A stretch of 64,000 nt of DNA from Annona cherimola (taxonomy: Eukaryota > Streptophyta > Magnoliopsida > Magnoliales > Annonaceae). The stretch lies in contig CM059971.1 of assembly GCA_030490835.1 (NCBI GenBank), positions 128,062,564 to 128,126,563 of the forward strand, in the 5' to 3' direction. Positions within the stretch are counted from its first letter, which is position 1; every line of letters starts with the position of its first letter. Shown here in pieces: positions 36,468-49,200 of this stretch. The notes beneath the pieces were generated by a model. The model was not told where the DNA came from. It searched no databases and was given only the letters and a program-made list of their open reading frames with translations. A program made the translations under genes and the position numbers.

Positions 36468-39400
36468 GAACCATGAATGGCTTGAAGAAGACAAAAAAGG
36501 TGATTTCCCCACTGATACTTCGTACATTGTTAATATTTGATAATGTTCTCTGTGTTAACTTGCATTAACTCAGTTTTCATCACCATCTTCATAAGATATT
36601 TCCCAATAACCGATTTTTCTTTTTTGTTAAACCACAAGTTTTTTTTTGGGTCTTTTTCGTTTGATTTACATGTTTCTATCATTTATTATAGACTATCATT
36701 ACTACTTTTATTATTGTTATATATGAGATAGGATTCTTTGTTCTTCGTTTGGATTTATTCCTTGTTTTGACTTCTGAATGATTGTGCACACTACTTTTTT
36801 TAAGGGCATATTTGATTTGGCTGGACATGGTAAGGTGGTGGAAATTTTACATGAAAAATGATAAAAGATTGATAGTAGGGATAATTAGCTTGATAGTCAT
36901 TTTGGCGATTTATCTGGCGTTTATGCATTATCCTCCTCTTCATGATTTTAGTGAATTTCTAGCCTAATGCTAGCCAGAAAGGAAAGGAAACTATAGTGAA
37001 AGAAAGATAGATATACAGGCCATGTGAAGACGATGTAATATTTTTCTCATAAATTGCGCTTTTGGAAAGTGCCAAAAACTTAAAGAACTATCCCCTTCAC
37101 AGCCCCCCCCCACAAAAAAAAAAAAAAAAGAGCTTAAAGAACTAGTGAACCATCCAATCCTTAGTGTGTGAAGCAATCTTCTACTGCTATGACAAGAGAA
37201 AGCGGACTCCGGTTACATGGAGGAAAATTTGTGATCCATGTTGATGATGTGCAACCAACTGCCAGCCAATTAATTCTCCCACAAATAGAGAAATGACCGT
37301 CAGCTTCTTTTTATTGCAGATGTTGAGAGGAACGTGGACAAGATACTGAAGCTTGTGGATGGAGAAAAAGAAGGGGAGTCTTTTGAAAATTCAAATGAAG
37401 GCTCTCAGCTCGCAACACTCGTTGAGGATTTGCACAAACGCTACAGATCCCTTTACGAGCATTATGATCATCTCACTGGAGAGCTAAAAAAGAAAGTTCA
37501 TCGCAGAAGAACAGATGGTAGTTCATCATCCTCCAGCTCAGACTCAGAATCAGAGCATGAGGACCATGAACAGAACAATGCCAGAATAACTGCATCGGAT
37601 TACAAGGCTCTGCAGGAACAGCTTGGTACTCTAACAGAGACCTGTCAGGTCTTGCAGACTGAGAACAGAGAACTGAAGCAAGAATGTGATTTGAAATTAA
37701 AGACTCTTAACGAAGAGAAAGATGCTCTGCAATTGGACAAACTAGAGGCTTTTAGCAAAATTGAAGAAGCCAAGAAAAGCATAGAGGAACTTAAGACTGA
37801 AGCCAAATTTTTGAAAGATGACAATTCGAAATTGCATGCAAGGAACAGAGAATTGAAGCTGGAAATAGAAGCTGCATTGCAACAAGTATCTGATTTTAAT
37901 CAGAGACTGGCAGTTGTTAATGAAGAAAAGGTTGCTTTGAGCTTGGAAAATTCAGTAGTTTTGACCAAGATACAGAAAGCTGAGAAGACCACAGGAGAGG
38001 TACGAGCCAAAGCTCAACTGTTGGAAGCTGAGAATTTTAAGCTGCAATCAGAGAACAATACCTTGACAAAAGAACTGGAGGCTTCAAAATCAGAAATTGT
38101 CAACTTAAACAACAGAGTGCAAACTGTCAGCCAAGAGAAGGACATGCTAGAATCTGAAAAATTGGAGGCTTTGAACAGGATTCAGCTAGCAGAGAAAAAA
38201 TTAGAGGAACATGCATCAGAAGTGGTGCTGCTGAAAGACAAGGTTGTGGGATCTCATGACGAAAATGCCAGACTGAAGCTGGAGATGGAAGCGGCAGTTA
38301 GGGAAGCAGAGGATCTTAAACATAGATTATTGGCTACAGATGAGGAAAAGAGTATCATGGTCAAGGAAAATCTAACCCTTGTGGAAAAAATCGAACAGGC
38401 AGAGAAGACAATTGAAGCCTTCAACATAGAAGCCAAACAGTTGAAAGGTGAAATAACAACATTTTCAGTAAGCAATGGAGATCTGAAGCATCAACTACAA
38501 GTCGTAAATCAGAAAGTGGCTGAACTAAACCAGACATTGCAAACTACAGAGGAAGAGAAGGGTGAACTGGTTTCAGAAAAGTTGGAGCTTTTGAACAGTT
38601 TACAGGGGGCTGATAGTCGTATAAACGAACTTCAAGACACTGGCAAGTTGTTGGAGGAGGAAAATTCAGTGCTGCAGTTAAATAATAGCAACTTGCAAGA
38701 TCAGGTTAGCGATTTGGAGAGAAAACTGGGAGATCGAGTATCTGAAGTTTCTGAGCTTATGAAGAAACTTGAAGAAGCTCAGAATGCAGAGTCAAGTCAA
38801 GTCAATGCTTTGATGTCACAGTTGACTGACCTCCAAGTAGAGCTGAACCTCCATCATAATAACACAAGTGAATTGGAAGAACAAGTCAGAAGGACAAGAG
38901 GTGAAGCTTCAGAGTACCAGACTCAGGTGGAAAAGTTAAGCCAGGAATTAACAGGTAAGATATCTGAAATGCAGATATTACTGCAAGAAAAAGAAAATGG
39001 TTTGATAGAGTTGCATGAGAATCATAAAATGCTTGAAGAGCAGTTGAAGGAATCATGCAAGAAGCTTCAGCTTTCAGAAAAGAATAACAAGGAACTAACT
39101 GAAGCAAGTGAGCAGATAAGATCACAGGTAAATGACTTGCAAAAAGAGCGGGATTTATTGTTTTCCCACAGAAGCGAACTGGCAGAACAGATTGAAAAGA
39201 AGAACAGCGAAGCTTCTGAAAATAACATTCTGATGGAAAGTTTGAGACGTGAATTAGCGAGTAAGATTTCAGATCTGGAGAATGCATTGAAAGAGAAAGA
39301 AAACTGTCTCACTGATTTAAATTCAAATTATAAAAAACTCAACAATCAATTTCAAGAGTCATCTGAAAATCTTCAGATTGCAGAAAAGAAGTTTAAAGAA

Positions 39401-41458
39401 ATAACTGGAGAGAAGGATCACCTGAAGTCTCAGATAAATGATCTCCGGCTGGAGTTGGAGTTGTTGCTTTCCGAAAAGAGCGAACTGGAAGAGCAGATGA
39501 AAAGGAAAAATGATGACGTTGTAGACCTGAAGAATGCATTGAAAGAGAAAGAAGCCAGTCTCAATGAAATTGATGCAGATAATAAAAAACTCATTTATCA
39601 ACTGCAGGAGTCATCTGAAAAGCTTCAGTTTGCAGAAAAGAATGTTGAACAAATAACAGCAGAGAATGATCAGTCAAAATCTCAGATAAATGATCTCCAG
39701 CTGGAGTTGGACTTGTTGCTTTCCGAGAATAGAGAACTAGAAGAGCAGATGAAAAGGAAAAATGATGAAGTTGTAGACCTGGAGAATGCATTGAAAGAGA
39801 AAGAAGGCAGTTTTAATGAATTAAATGCAGATCATAAAAAACTTATTGATCAACTTCAGGAGTCATCTGAAAAGCTTCATGTTGCAGAAAAAAAGATTGA
39901 ACAAATAACGGGAGAGAATGATCGGACAAAAGCTCGGATAAATGATCTCCAGCTGGAGTTGGACTTGTTGCTTTCTGAGAAGAGAGAACTAGAAGAGCAG
40001 ATGAAAAGGAAAAATGACGAAGTTGTAGACCTGGAGAATGCATTGAAAGAGAAAGAAGGCAGTTTCAATGAATTAGTCTCAGATTATAAAAAACTCGTTG
40101 ATCAACTTCAGGAATCATCTGAAAAGCTTCAGTTTGCAGAAAGGAAGGTTGAACAAATAACAGGAGAGAATGATCAGACAAAATCTCAGATAAATGATCT
40201 CCATCTGGAGTTGAACTTGTTGCTTTCCCAGAAGAGAGAACTAGAAGAGAAGATAAAATGGAAAAATGATGAAGTTTCCGAAAGCCAGACCCAGAGGGAG
40301 AAGTTGAGTTCTGAGCTGACTTCCAAAATCATGGATTTGGAGATGGTGTTGAAAGGGAAGGAACATAGTTTGAATGAGGTACAGACAAACTACAAGAAAC
40401 TTGATGACCAATTCCAGGAGGCATGTGCAAAGCTTCTGGGTTCAGCGAAGAAGGTTGAAGAAATGGTGGAAGAGAGCCAAATGGCATTGAAAACTAAAGA
40501 AGAGATTATTCAGAAGTTGGAAATGGTGAATGAGCAACACAAGAAAGAGATCGAAACTGCAGGAAATCAAATCAGGGAGTTGAGAATAGAGGTCAGTACA
40601 TTGAAGGATGACCAGAAAGAACTAGAAGAAAAGCTTAGACTTGCAGAAGCTGAAAAGGCAGAAATGCATGAAGCAAAGGAGGACCTGATCCGGTCAAAAG
40701 GGGAAAAGATCCGAGTGCTCCAGAAAACAGAAGTAGAGCAGAAGGAAGAGATAGACAGAATTGAAGTTCAACTGCGTCTGGTGAACCGAAAGCTTCAAAT
40801 TACAGAAACTGAATTTAAGGAGAAAGAAGAAAACTATCTGAGGATGCAAAAGCAGCTACATGAAGAAAACAAATTACTTGAAGACAGCTTGTCGAAGTCC
40901 TCCAAAAAGACTGGTATATTAGGAAAGGAGTTGATGGAGGTGAGAGAAATGGTCGAGTCCATGGCAGAGACACTGAACTTTGGACTCAATGAGCTGGAGC
41001 AAGTAGTGCAGAGGTATGTGAGGAATAATGATCATGTGGAAACTAGATTATCAGCTTGGTCACAAGAGCTTCAAGTTGCAAGGTCATGGACAATTGCTAT
41101 GGTTAATAATAAAAAAGACCTAATGAATAATAATCTGTACTTAACTGGAAGGCTGAAGGATGCTCAAAAACTGATGTCAGCTCTGGAAGAGAAGCTTGGA
41201 GCCTTTGAAGTAAAGGCAAGAGAGAAGGAGAAGGAAAATAATAAACTTGCTGGAAGGATAGTTGAATTTGAGAAGATGATGAGAGAATTGGAGAGGAGAG
41301 TTAAGGAGAAAGAAGAGGAGATGCTGGATACGAGGGAAGAGAAAAGGGAAGCCATCAGGCAGCTTTGTTTGTGGATTGAGTATCACCATGAAAATTACAT
41401 ACAACTTCAGGAATCATTTTTAAAGGTGCTTAAAAGGAATCCACAGCGAAGAGTTTGA
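36415..41458 (+). CDS. CIP1: COP1-interactive protein 1-like coiled-coil protein
   Basis: Coding exon 1 is 36415-36499 and exon 2 is 37320-41458. The GT-AG intron (36500-37319) splits an Asp codon, and 1407 residues result. The start MRKHRLRGFLSSLFG resembles the basic N-terminus of CIP1. Residues about 28-90 (VDKILKLVD..., LYEHYDHLTGELKKKV) match the actin-binding NAB/KIP1-like region. A Ser-rich acidic stretch (SSSSSSSDSESEHEDHE) follows, then about 1200 residues of nearly unbroken heptad coiled coil. The C-terminal end (REAIRQLCLWIEYHHENY) is also typical of the family. Arabidopsis CIP1, nearer 1600 residues, binds the light-signalling E3 ligase COP1, associates with the cytoskeleton and has been linked to ABA responses. 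The long exon stays open at its 5' end past 37334 (a GTG, not a start), so exon 1 is needed. Residues 682-1017 are four 84-residue repeats. Confidence 0.9.
39278..40285 (+). repeat. 252-bp (84-residue) tandem repeat, four units, in CIP1
   Basis: Units begin at 39278, 39530, 39782 and 40034 with codons for (E/K)NALKEKE. They share QLQESSEKLQ-like, QINDLQLELDLLLS-like and EEQMKRKND-like segments. Spacing is exactly 252 bp each time, or 84 residues, which equals twelve heptads, so the coiled-coil register is kept. The second to fourth units are close to identical in DNA. After 40285 the pattern breaks, with an insertion of about 18 residues before the next related segment. Confidence 0.88.
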
Positions 41459-41854
41459 CTTTCTGTTTTTATTGTTTTGATATTTGACTTTCTTTTTCGT
41501 TCTCAGTTGTTGTTTGCATACATTGTTTTGAATTCTCAATTCTCAATTGATTGCTGTATATGTTGTTTTCTTGTATGAAACAGTTGGACTTGGTGGGTGT
41601 TGCTATTCTTTAATTTTTTTTTCACACAAAGATCTGATAGATAACTACAATCACATGGGTGTAATATGAATTCAATTGCCAACTATCTAAGAAATGGTTG
41701 CAAACTAAAAGTGTACAAAATTAACATTGTTTGCATTGAAGTTCTGAAAAACTGTTTACGAAGTGGTTTTGGAAATTCAAAAAGGCCATTGTTATGCAGC
41801 GGTCATCCTTCCAAGAGCCTCAACCAGTAAGCCACGAACTTTATTGCTAATGTA

Positions 41855-42145
41855 GGGTGTGTTTGGTTAGGGGTAAAACTTTTGATGAAAAGTTTTGGAA
41901 GTAGAAGTTGTCAAATTGATAGAAAATGATGTGATATAATAGGAGTAATGATGAGGAGTGAAGAGAATAAAGTTAAAATAGATAGGTTAGTTGTATGGGT
42001 AGTTGTGTAGAAATGATTGAAAAGTAGGGTAGTTTGTATAGGAAAATGTGAAAAAATAATTAAAAAATAGAGTAGTTATGGAGAGTGAAAAGTTTTGAAT
42101 TGAAAAGTTTTGGTTGACATTTTTTTACCCCAAACAAACGCACCT
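41855..42145. mobile_element. Tourist-like MITE, 291 bp, GTA target duplication
   Basis: Begins GGGTGTGTTTGGTTAGGGG and ends ACCCCAAACAAACGCACCT. GTA lies on both sides (41852-41854 and 42146-42148). It is very similar, in opposite orientation, to the copy at 47056 (roughly nine in ten bases by eye), which points to recent movement. It sits between the CIP1 3' end and the L1-type LINE fragment. Confidence 0.85.
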
Positions 42146-42148
42146 GTA

Positions 42149-43133
42149 ACAAGTTTGGGGAAGCCCATTCTCTTCATAAAAGAATATATTAAAACTTATA
42201 AGGAGATTATGCAGGCTGTTGGACAGGCAGGCTGGGAGAAAATTAAAGATATTCCATTGCCAAAGAATGAGGAGCATGAGATTTTTTGGGGTAGGGAGGC
42301 TGCTGGAAGTTTCAGTGTCAAATCAGGTTATTTACTGGTTCAGCAGTTAGAAGAAGGGGATGAAGAAAGACGAGCAGAGGATAGAGAGAGGGAACTGAAC
42401 AGATGTTTGAACGTCGTATGGAAATTGAAGGTGCCAAGGAAAGCCGAGCTGTTTGGCTGGCGTCTTCTCACAAATACTCTCCCCACAAGCATGAACTGAA
42501 TAGAAGAGGAATCATGGTGGAGATCCCAGATGCCCAATATGCAAACAGGAGGGTTCCGTGGAAAATGAGATATGCATTGGTTCCGAGAATGCTCAAAAGA
42601 CATCGACCTGTTTCCAGATTCCAATCTTTAACAAGCAGATTTCTGGGCCTCAAAGAAGTATGGGGGAGATTTTGTTAAAGCTGGCAAAAGTTACTAATCA
42701 TATACCTCTAACAATATGCATTATTATCTGCTGGAAAATCTGGTATTTGAGAAATAAGATGGTAACCGATGGCGTCCTCTCAATGTGAATGGAATCGTTG
42801 AAAGGTGTACGGACAATATTAAGCATTTCCAATCAAACAATGTTGGTAACTGATGGGGAGCAGTTTATTAGCAGCAATCCTGTTCGATGGACTTGTCCAG
42901 ATATGAGCTTGATGAAGATTGATGTTGACGCTGGAGGACAACTGATTCGGCTATGGAGCTATTGCACGAGATTGGAATGGAAACTTCATAGTTCATAGGG
43001 GCTCGCTGTGAAGCAGTAGGAGGTATCCTAATTCCTAAACATGCTGGAATCAGAGGCTGGCGCTATGATTGGAGGCATGCGCTGAGGTCTAGAGATTGGC
43101 TGAAGAGAAATCCTTGAAACAGACTCTCTGGTG

Positions 43134-43164
<31 letters not shown>

Positions 43165-43440
43165 AAATGGACTAGGGACTCCATGATCGGCTTTGAAGTA
43201 TCTCATTGACGAGATCAGATGTTTAAGCCTCAGGTTTGAACTGACATATTTCTGTCATGTTCTTCGTGAAGGGAACCAATATGCGGATGCCTCAGTGAAG
43301 ATGGTTTTTTTGCATAGAGAATAGATTAGGTTCTTGGAGGGGAAATTCTCCTAATTGTATTTCCCACTTTCTGTACAAAGATTTTGTTTCTTGTAAGTTT
43401 GGATGAGCTGCTCTCCTACCTTTCCTTGTTTTGCTTTTTG
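42149..43440 (+). mobile_element. L1-type LINE 3' fragment (zinc-binding and RNase H parts)
   Basis: The frame from 42215 gives WEKIKDIPLP, then FSVKSGYLL and WKLKVPRKAELFGWRLL, hallmarks of the zf-RVT region of plant L1-type non-LTR retrotransposons. After a frame change come CPICKQEGS and HWFRECS, the Cys/His knuckle. A decayed RNase H follows near 42910 (MKIDVDA), with FCHVLREGNQYADA-like codons near 43250-43300. The reverse-transcriptase and endonuclease halves are absent; frameshifts and stops show it is dead. A 22-base T run at about 43144 interrupts it. Confidence 0.8.
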
Positions 43441-43489
43441 TTTGTTTAAAAATCTTAAAAAGTATATACATATATCTAAAGAGGGGTGA

Positions 43490-44890
43490 TCAAAGGTTTT
43501 TTTTTTAAACTTTTTTTTATAAACATGTAAAGTTAGGTGTATTGATCTAAAAGTCAAGTTTTACATTTTTTGGATACTTTTAAAATTACGAAAATGTCAC
43601 AATGTTTAAAAAATAAAAATACTTAAAAGCATCTAAAAATGATAAAACTTGATTTTTAGATTAAATACACATAACTTTATATATTTATAAAATATGAAAA
43701 AAATAAAAAATATTTTTTTTGGCCAGACGCATGGCGGCAGCCATGCATCCTGCCGCACCTGATCACCACTCATATCTAAATATAGTAATATACTTGATTT
43801 ATACATTAAATATATCTAGATTAACAAAGTTATGAAACAAAAATATAAAAAGAAGTGGTCCTGTTAAGCCGGGATAAGGAAATAGCTCACTTCAAAAAAT
43901 CTATTTACTACACTTTTTTTTTATTTTTTTCACACTTGTTTATATATGGATAAATGATTATAGAAAGTTTCATTGCATTTTAATATATGTGAGGCCCAAA
44001 AATAGGCAAATATATTGCTATTCCGGTGTAGTGGCACAACATCAGAACAACTTTCATCTAAGTATATTTAACATGTAAACCAAGTTTTACCATTTTTGAA
44101 TATGTATATATATATTTTTAGATTTTTAAAGATAAGAGTATTTTAAATACGCATAGAGGAATGATTCTGTTAGCCTAGCCCACATTAAAAAACTTATTTC
44201 CAACATTTTTTTTTGCTTTTTTTAAATAAACTTATTTACCTAAGTGTATTTGACCTATAAATTAAATTTTACTATTTAAATAGAGGAATGACCCTGTTAG
44301 CTTAGGTTAAAAATCTCAAAAAAATATATACACATCCAAAAATAGTAAAACTTATTTATATGTTAAATAAACTTAGATAAATAAGTGTACAAAAGAAATA
44401 AAAATATATTGTAAATGAGTTTTTTCAATGTGTGTTAAGCGAGACACTTGCTTAGCCCGAACTAACAGGATCACTCATCTTTTAAATATATATATACGCG
44501 TATGTTTAAAATCTCAAAAAAAAAAAATATACATCCAAAAATAGTAAAACTTGGTTTCCATGTTAAATATACTTGGATAAACAAGTGTATGAAGAAAAAA
44601 CAAAAAAAAAAGTATTGTAAATGAATTTTTTGAAGTCGGCTAAGTGAGACATTGGTTTAGCTCGAGCTAACCGGATCATTTCTCATACATATATATATAT
44701 ACATAGATGTTTAAAAATCTCATATATATATATAAATCTAAAAATAGTAAAACTTAATTTACATGTTAAATACACATAGATAAACAAGTGTATGAAGAAA
44801 AAATAAAAAAAAGTGTTGTAAATAGATTTTTTGAGATGAACTAAACGAGACATTTGTTTAGCCTGAGTTAACAGGACCATTCCTCAAAGA
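43490..44890. mobile_element. Second cluster of foldback MITEs
   Basis: One element with the shared core lies at about 43490-43735. Three to four GATCRYGTTAG-ended copies follow, at about 43855-44090, 44160-44475, 44480-44680 and 44681-44885. Right ends read CCCGAACTAACAGGATCA or close variants. The arrangement mirrors the 8.34-9.35 kb cluster. Confidence 0.6.
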
Positions 44891-44949
44891 TAAAAAAATT
44901 ATCAAATAAGTTTATTAGTATGGGCTAAGTAAGCCATTACTCAACTTAG

Positions 44950-45490
44950 GCTAATAAGATCATACATCTAACTTTAATAGTATGCCAATTTTCATCCAAA
45001 TTAAACATGTAGGCTCCATCTTAAAATGATACAAAATCAATGAAATAAAATAATTTGACATAAATATCAATTTTAAATTTATTTTTTCAACATTTAAACC
45101 ATCTAATATAAATAAATAATTATATAATGTATTGTTACATTTTAATACACGTAAAATCCATTTTGCAAGTTATCTGCACATGAAGGTTATACACATTCTT
45201 CTATGTAATTCCTTCCATTTTTAATATCCTAGTGGTTTATTAAAAATCTACTTCATCCATTTACTTAGTATCATTTATATTATCACAAAGACCCTTTTAT
45301 TTATTTAGTATCAGTGTATATGTACTCCATCTATAAATCAACGTAATAAAATCATCTAACACTAAATATATATTTTTAATTAATATTTTCAACATCTAAA
45401 CCATCTAAAATATTACTAATATGGGATAAATAATTTTATAAAGTATTTTTTTATAAAAAAAATTTTATAAAGCATTAGTACATTCTATAT
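44950..45490. mobile_element. Two fragments of the inverted-pair MITE family
   Basis: The segment 44960-45180 carries CCAATTTTCATCCAAATTAA, ATCTTAAAATGATACAAAAT and a CATTTAAACCATCTAA-like stretch, in the order seen at 1.3-2.1 kb. The segment 45290-45480 repeats the latter half. No coding capacity. Confidence 0.5.
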
Positions 45491-46295
45491 GTGAATAGAT
45501 CTAAGAATATAGGTACATAAATATACCTATTTTTGATATAAAGTGTCCTATATACATTTGATTTGGATGAAATTTAATCTCTCACTAAATAAATAATATT
45601 AAATACAATGAATAGATTGACTTTTACATAAATTATCAAAAATAGAAAAATTACATGGAATCAGTTTTATATAATTGGGGTATGTACTTTTATATACTGA
45701 TGCAAAAGGTTCGAAGCCTAGAGCTAAAAAATAGGATTCAAAGAACCTTTTACATCCCCATCGCCATCGTGTAGATTACTAAATAATCGATGTATATTTG
45801 AAATAAATTTAAAATTTTGATCCATCTAAAGTTCAGAATCATTTTAAAATGTATTTTAAGTTAAAATCATTAAATTTTATTTAATATAAAACGTTAAATA
45901 GAGTGGTAATTTAACGATTCGAAGTAGTTTGAAGAAACGGTTCGATTTAAACCGAATCGCCCAATCCATCGGTTTCTTCATTTGTCATGTAGCAAGGGCA
46001 GAGTATTCACATATTCACAAAATGCAAGAACAGATTAATAAACATATAACACATAAAAAGTAACCTCAATACCTGGCTAACCGCCATGATGAGATGTGGA
46101 AAATGGTTTAAGAAACCTAAAATTCAAACTTCTTTTTTTTTTTTTTTCTTTTTTGGAAAAAGAAAAAAGGAACAGTTGGGCGATAGGGAGAGGTGAACAA
46201 CATCTACAGGGGTATTCCCTATGTTTCTTAACCTAATTTTTCTTTCTATCCTTCTACCTACAAAAATTCATATGAAATCCCTCTTTCAGTCCACT
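45491..46295. other. Intergenic DNA grading into the 3' flank of the carrier gene
   Basis: 45490-46030 has no recognised content. From about 46040 on, the sequence resembles the DNA beyond the stop codon of the second carrier copy (about 58210-58461), for example ATACCTGGCTAACCGCCATG here and CACTGGGCTAACTGCCATT there. The duplication therefore includes the 3' UTR. Confidence 0.5.
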
Positions 46296-49200
46296 TCACT
46301 CTGATATCCTCATCTGCACTCCAAGGACATCCTTCACCAATTCGTATGTCACAAATGCAATTGCAATGGATGGCACCACCTGATCCATAAACATCACAAC
46401 CATTGAATACTTGGCAAACATTACCAAATGTCATGATAAATTAAAAACTAGCCACACTAAGTCCCAACTAATTTGACTTCATGAGCTCAAAAACCTAGTG
46501 CCGGAAGTTTATATGACAAAGCTAGTCATCTTAGCTGGGGCAAGGCCGCGTTGATGGGAATGATAAGTACACTGCATGGGGTCCATTATCTTTTCATGTC
46601 CCATCAGTATTCATTATTCAGCATCCCACAAAAGTAGTGCCAGCTAATGAGGCCTATTGTGTTTATCAAACTGCTTCATCTATTTATCTTGATCCCAAAA
46701 ATAAAAAAAAGCTAGATTCATCCAACCATACATAAATGTTTTTTTTTTTTTTTTTAAATACCAAAATCAAGTTCTCCAATAGGATGATTATCTCATTATA
46801 TGAGTAGCCGTAGGGGAGCAACTTGGGTTAGGTTTAGGCTGAACCCAGCCCACTGAACCTGAAAAATATAGTGTTAAAATTTGCTTTTTTAGAACCCGAT
46901 TTGTAAGGAAGATGGTCAACTTAGGCTGGCTTAAAAAATATATTTTTTTGGTATTTTTTTTTAAATTTTCGTTACAAACATGTTAAGCCAGGTATATTGA
47001 ATTTATAAACTAAGTTTTAGCATTTTTTATTATTTTTTAAAGATTTTTAAACATAGGGTGTGTTTGTTTGGGATACAAACATGTCAACCAAAACTTTTCA
47101 ATCTAAAACTTTTCACTCTCCATAACTACTCTATTTTTTAATTATTTTTTCACATTTTCCTATACAAACTACCCTACGTTTCAATCATTTCTACACAACT
47201 ATATATACAACTAACCTATCTATTTTAACTTTATTCTCTTTACTTCTCATCATTACTCCTATTATATCACATCATTTTCTATCAATGTGACAACTTCTAC
47301 CTCAAAAACTTTTCATCAAAAGTTTTACCCCCAACCAAACACACCCATAGTGTACTGAAAATTACAACAATGCTTCTGTGTTTAAAAGTCTTTAAAAATA
47401 CATAAAAATATCCAAAATTGATAAAACTTAGTTTATAGATTCAATACGCATGGCATAAGAGGTATGTAAAGAAAAAAACTAATTTTTTTTTTCTTTTTAG
47501 GCTTGTCTAAGAGGATCAGCTCCCAATTTGTAAATATAGTAAGGGTCCATGCAAACCCGAGCTTGATTTTTTTATTTTTATATTTAATATATACATAAAA
47601 TCAAACAATATTTCTTCATATTTATGTATCTCATATTATTTATATTTACGTTCGAATACATGCTTGTCGTGTTAAAATTATATTATAGATTAGTTATATT
47701 ATTTTCATTTACATCTATCTTTATATGTATATTATTTACAATTAAATTTATTAATTTGTCTCCTTTATCTTATTTTGAAAGGTGAAACTTTCTTCTAGAA
47801 ATATATTATATGTTAATATATTTATTTAAAATAATTGCTTAGGCTATGTACGATTATTTTTCCTTACGTAAATATTTCGAGTTTTAGAATTAAAGAAAAG
47901 TTTGTTGTCGTTCAATAAGCATCTTGTATTTCATAGAAATTGGGGGTAATATAATCCTTATATTTTTAAAAATAATTAGATAGGCTATATACTATTTTTT
48001 TGCATATATATTTTGTTGTTATTTTATATTTATATAAAATTTTAAACTTGTCACTCTAAAATCAAATGAAAAATTATCAACTTAAAACTCAACTCAAACC
48101 CAATTTTCATAAATAAGATTAAGATTTAGATTTTATAAATACAGTTAGCATTAGGGTTAAGGTTTAAGTTTTGTAAATAAGTTTAGAGTTGAGAAGAACT
48201 CGAGTTTCATAAGCTCGAGTTGCATTATAGATTATGACATCAAAGCAGGACAATCACCATTGACCACAAGCGAGTGGGAGTGATGAGAAGAGAATATGTC
48301 CATGTGACACTTCTATTTTAATGGCAAATGGAAAAGCCTAAAATGGTAGAAAAACACTGACCTTGACAGAGTTGGGAACCAAACCCTTGTATAATGCTCC
48401 AAAACCTTCATAACGAACTGTTTTCATGAATGCATCGGCCATGCCAGAATATTCAAGAGGTGCTTTACCCCTGCCATCACCTGTGACTACAGACGAAGCA
48501 TCCTTCCAGCCCACCATCTGCATCCTTCTCCTTATCACATCTAGGGGGTAAGCTACAGTCTGGCCAACAGTGCCAGCAGCCGCTCCACAAGCAAGTCTTG
48601 TTGTCACCCCCAATTCATTGTCTTGCACAAGTCCAAATGGCTTGGATTTAATCAACCAGTCCTTCAGAGACTCATAGACAGAAAAATTGAGGCCCACATA
48701 AGGAATCTGCAGACATCAAACTACATTCTATTCATAAACGAACTATTCATTATACAAATTGTACCAGCATGAATGCAGGAGATGGGATATTATAAGAGGA
48801 AGAAACCTTCAAGATCTTTGCTAAAGTTAAAGGTTTGATTGAACATTTTTATCAGTGGCAAATGAATTGAACAAATTTTTCATGAAAAAAAAAAGGAAGT
48901 TCTCTGACATTTATGTGGACACAGAGATGCAGAGATGCCCGTATGCCAATCTCATGTTCTATCACAAACATAATGGGGGAAAATTTTATAAATGAAGTTT
49001 ATTTTAGTGTAAAGGAATAATATCTTTTCCATCAGCCGCCAATGAATAAATGAAAGAGAAAATATTAAGAACCTATTCATCTAGCCTTGAAAACAGATAT
49101 TTGGAGCATCCTAACAGCAGAACCCTATAGACTCTCTTAGCATATGGACAACCCTCCATAACTCGGGTTGATATGCATATAGATAATATTAAGCCATCAT

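Noticed and set aside
37334..37336. GTG at the 5' end of the long CIP1 frame as a start codon
   Set aside because: The frame is open upstream to the splice acceptor at 37319, and coding exon 1 supplies an ATG with the family's N-terminus.
38254..40068. Several minus-strand open frames inside the CIP1 exon
   Set aside because: They are mirror frames of a repetitive coiled-coil sequence, recurring at the repeat period, with no independent support.
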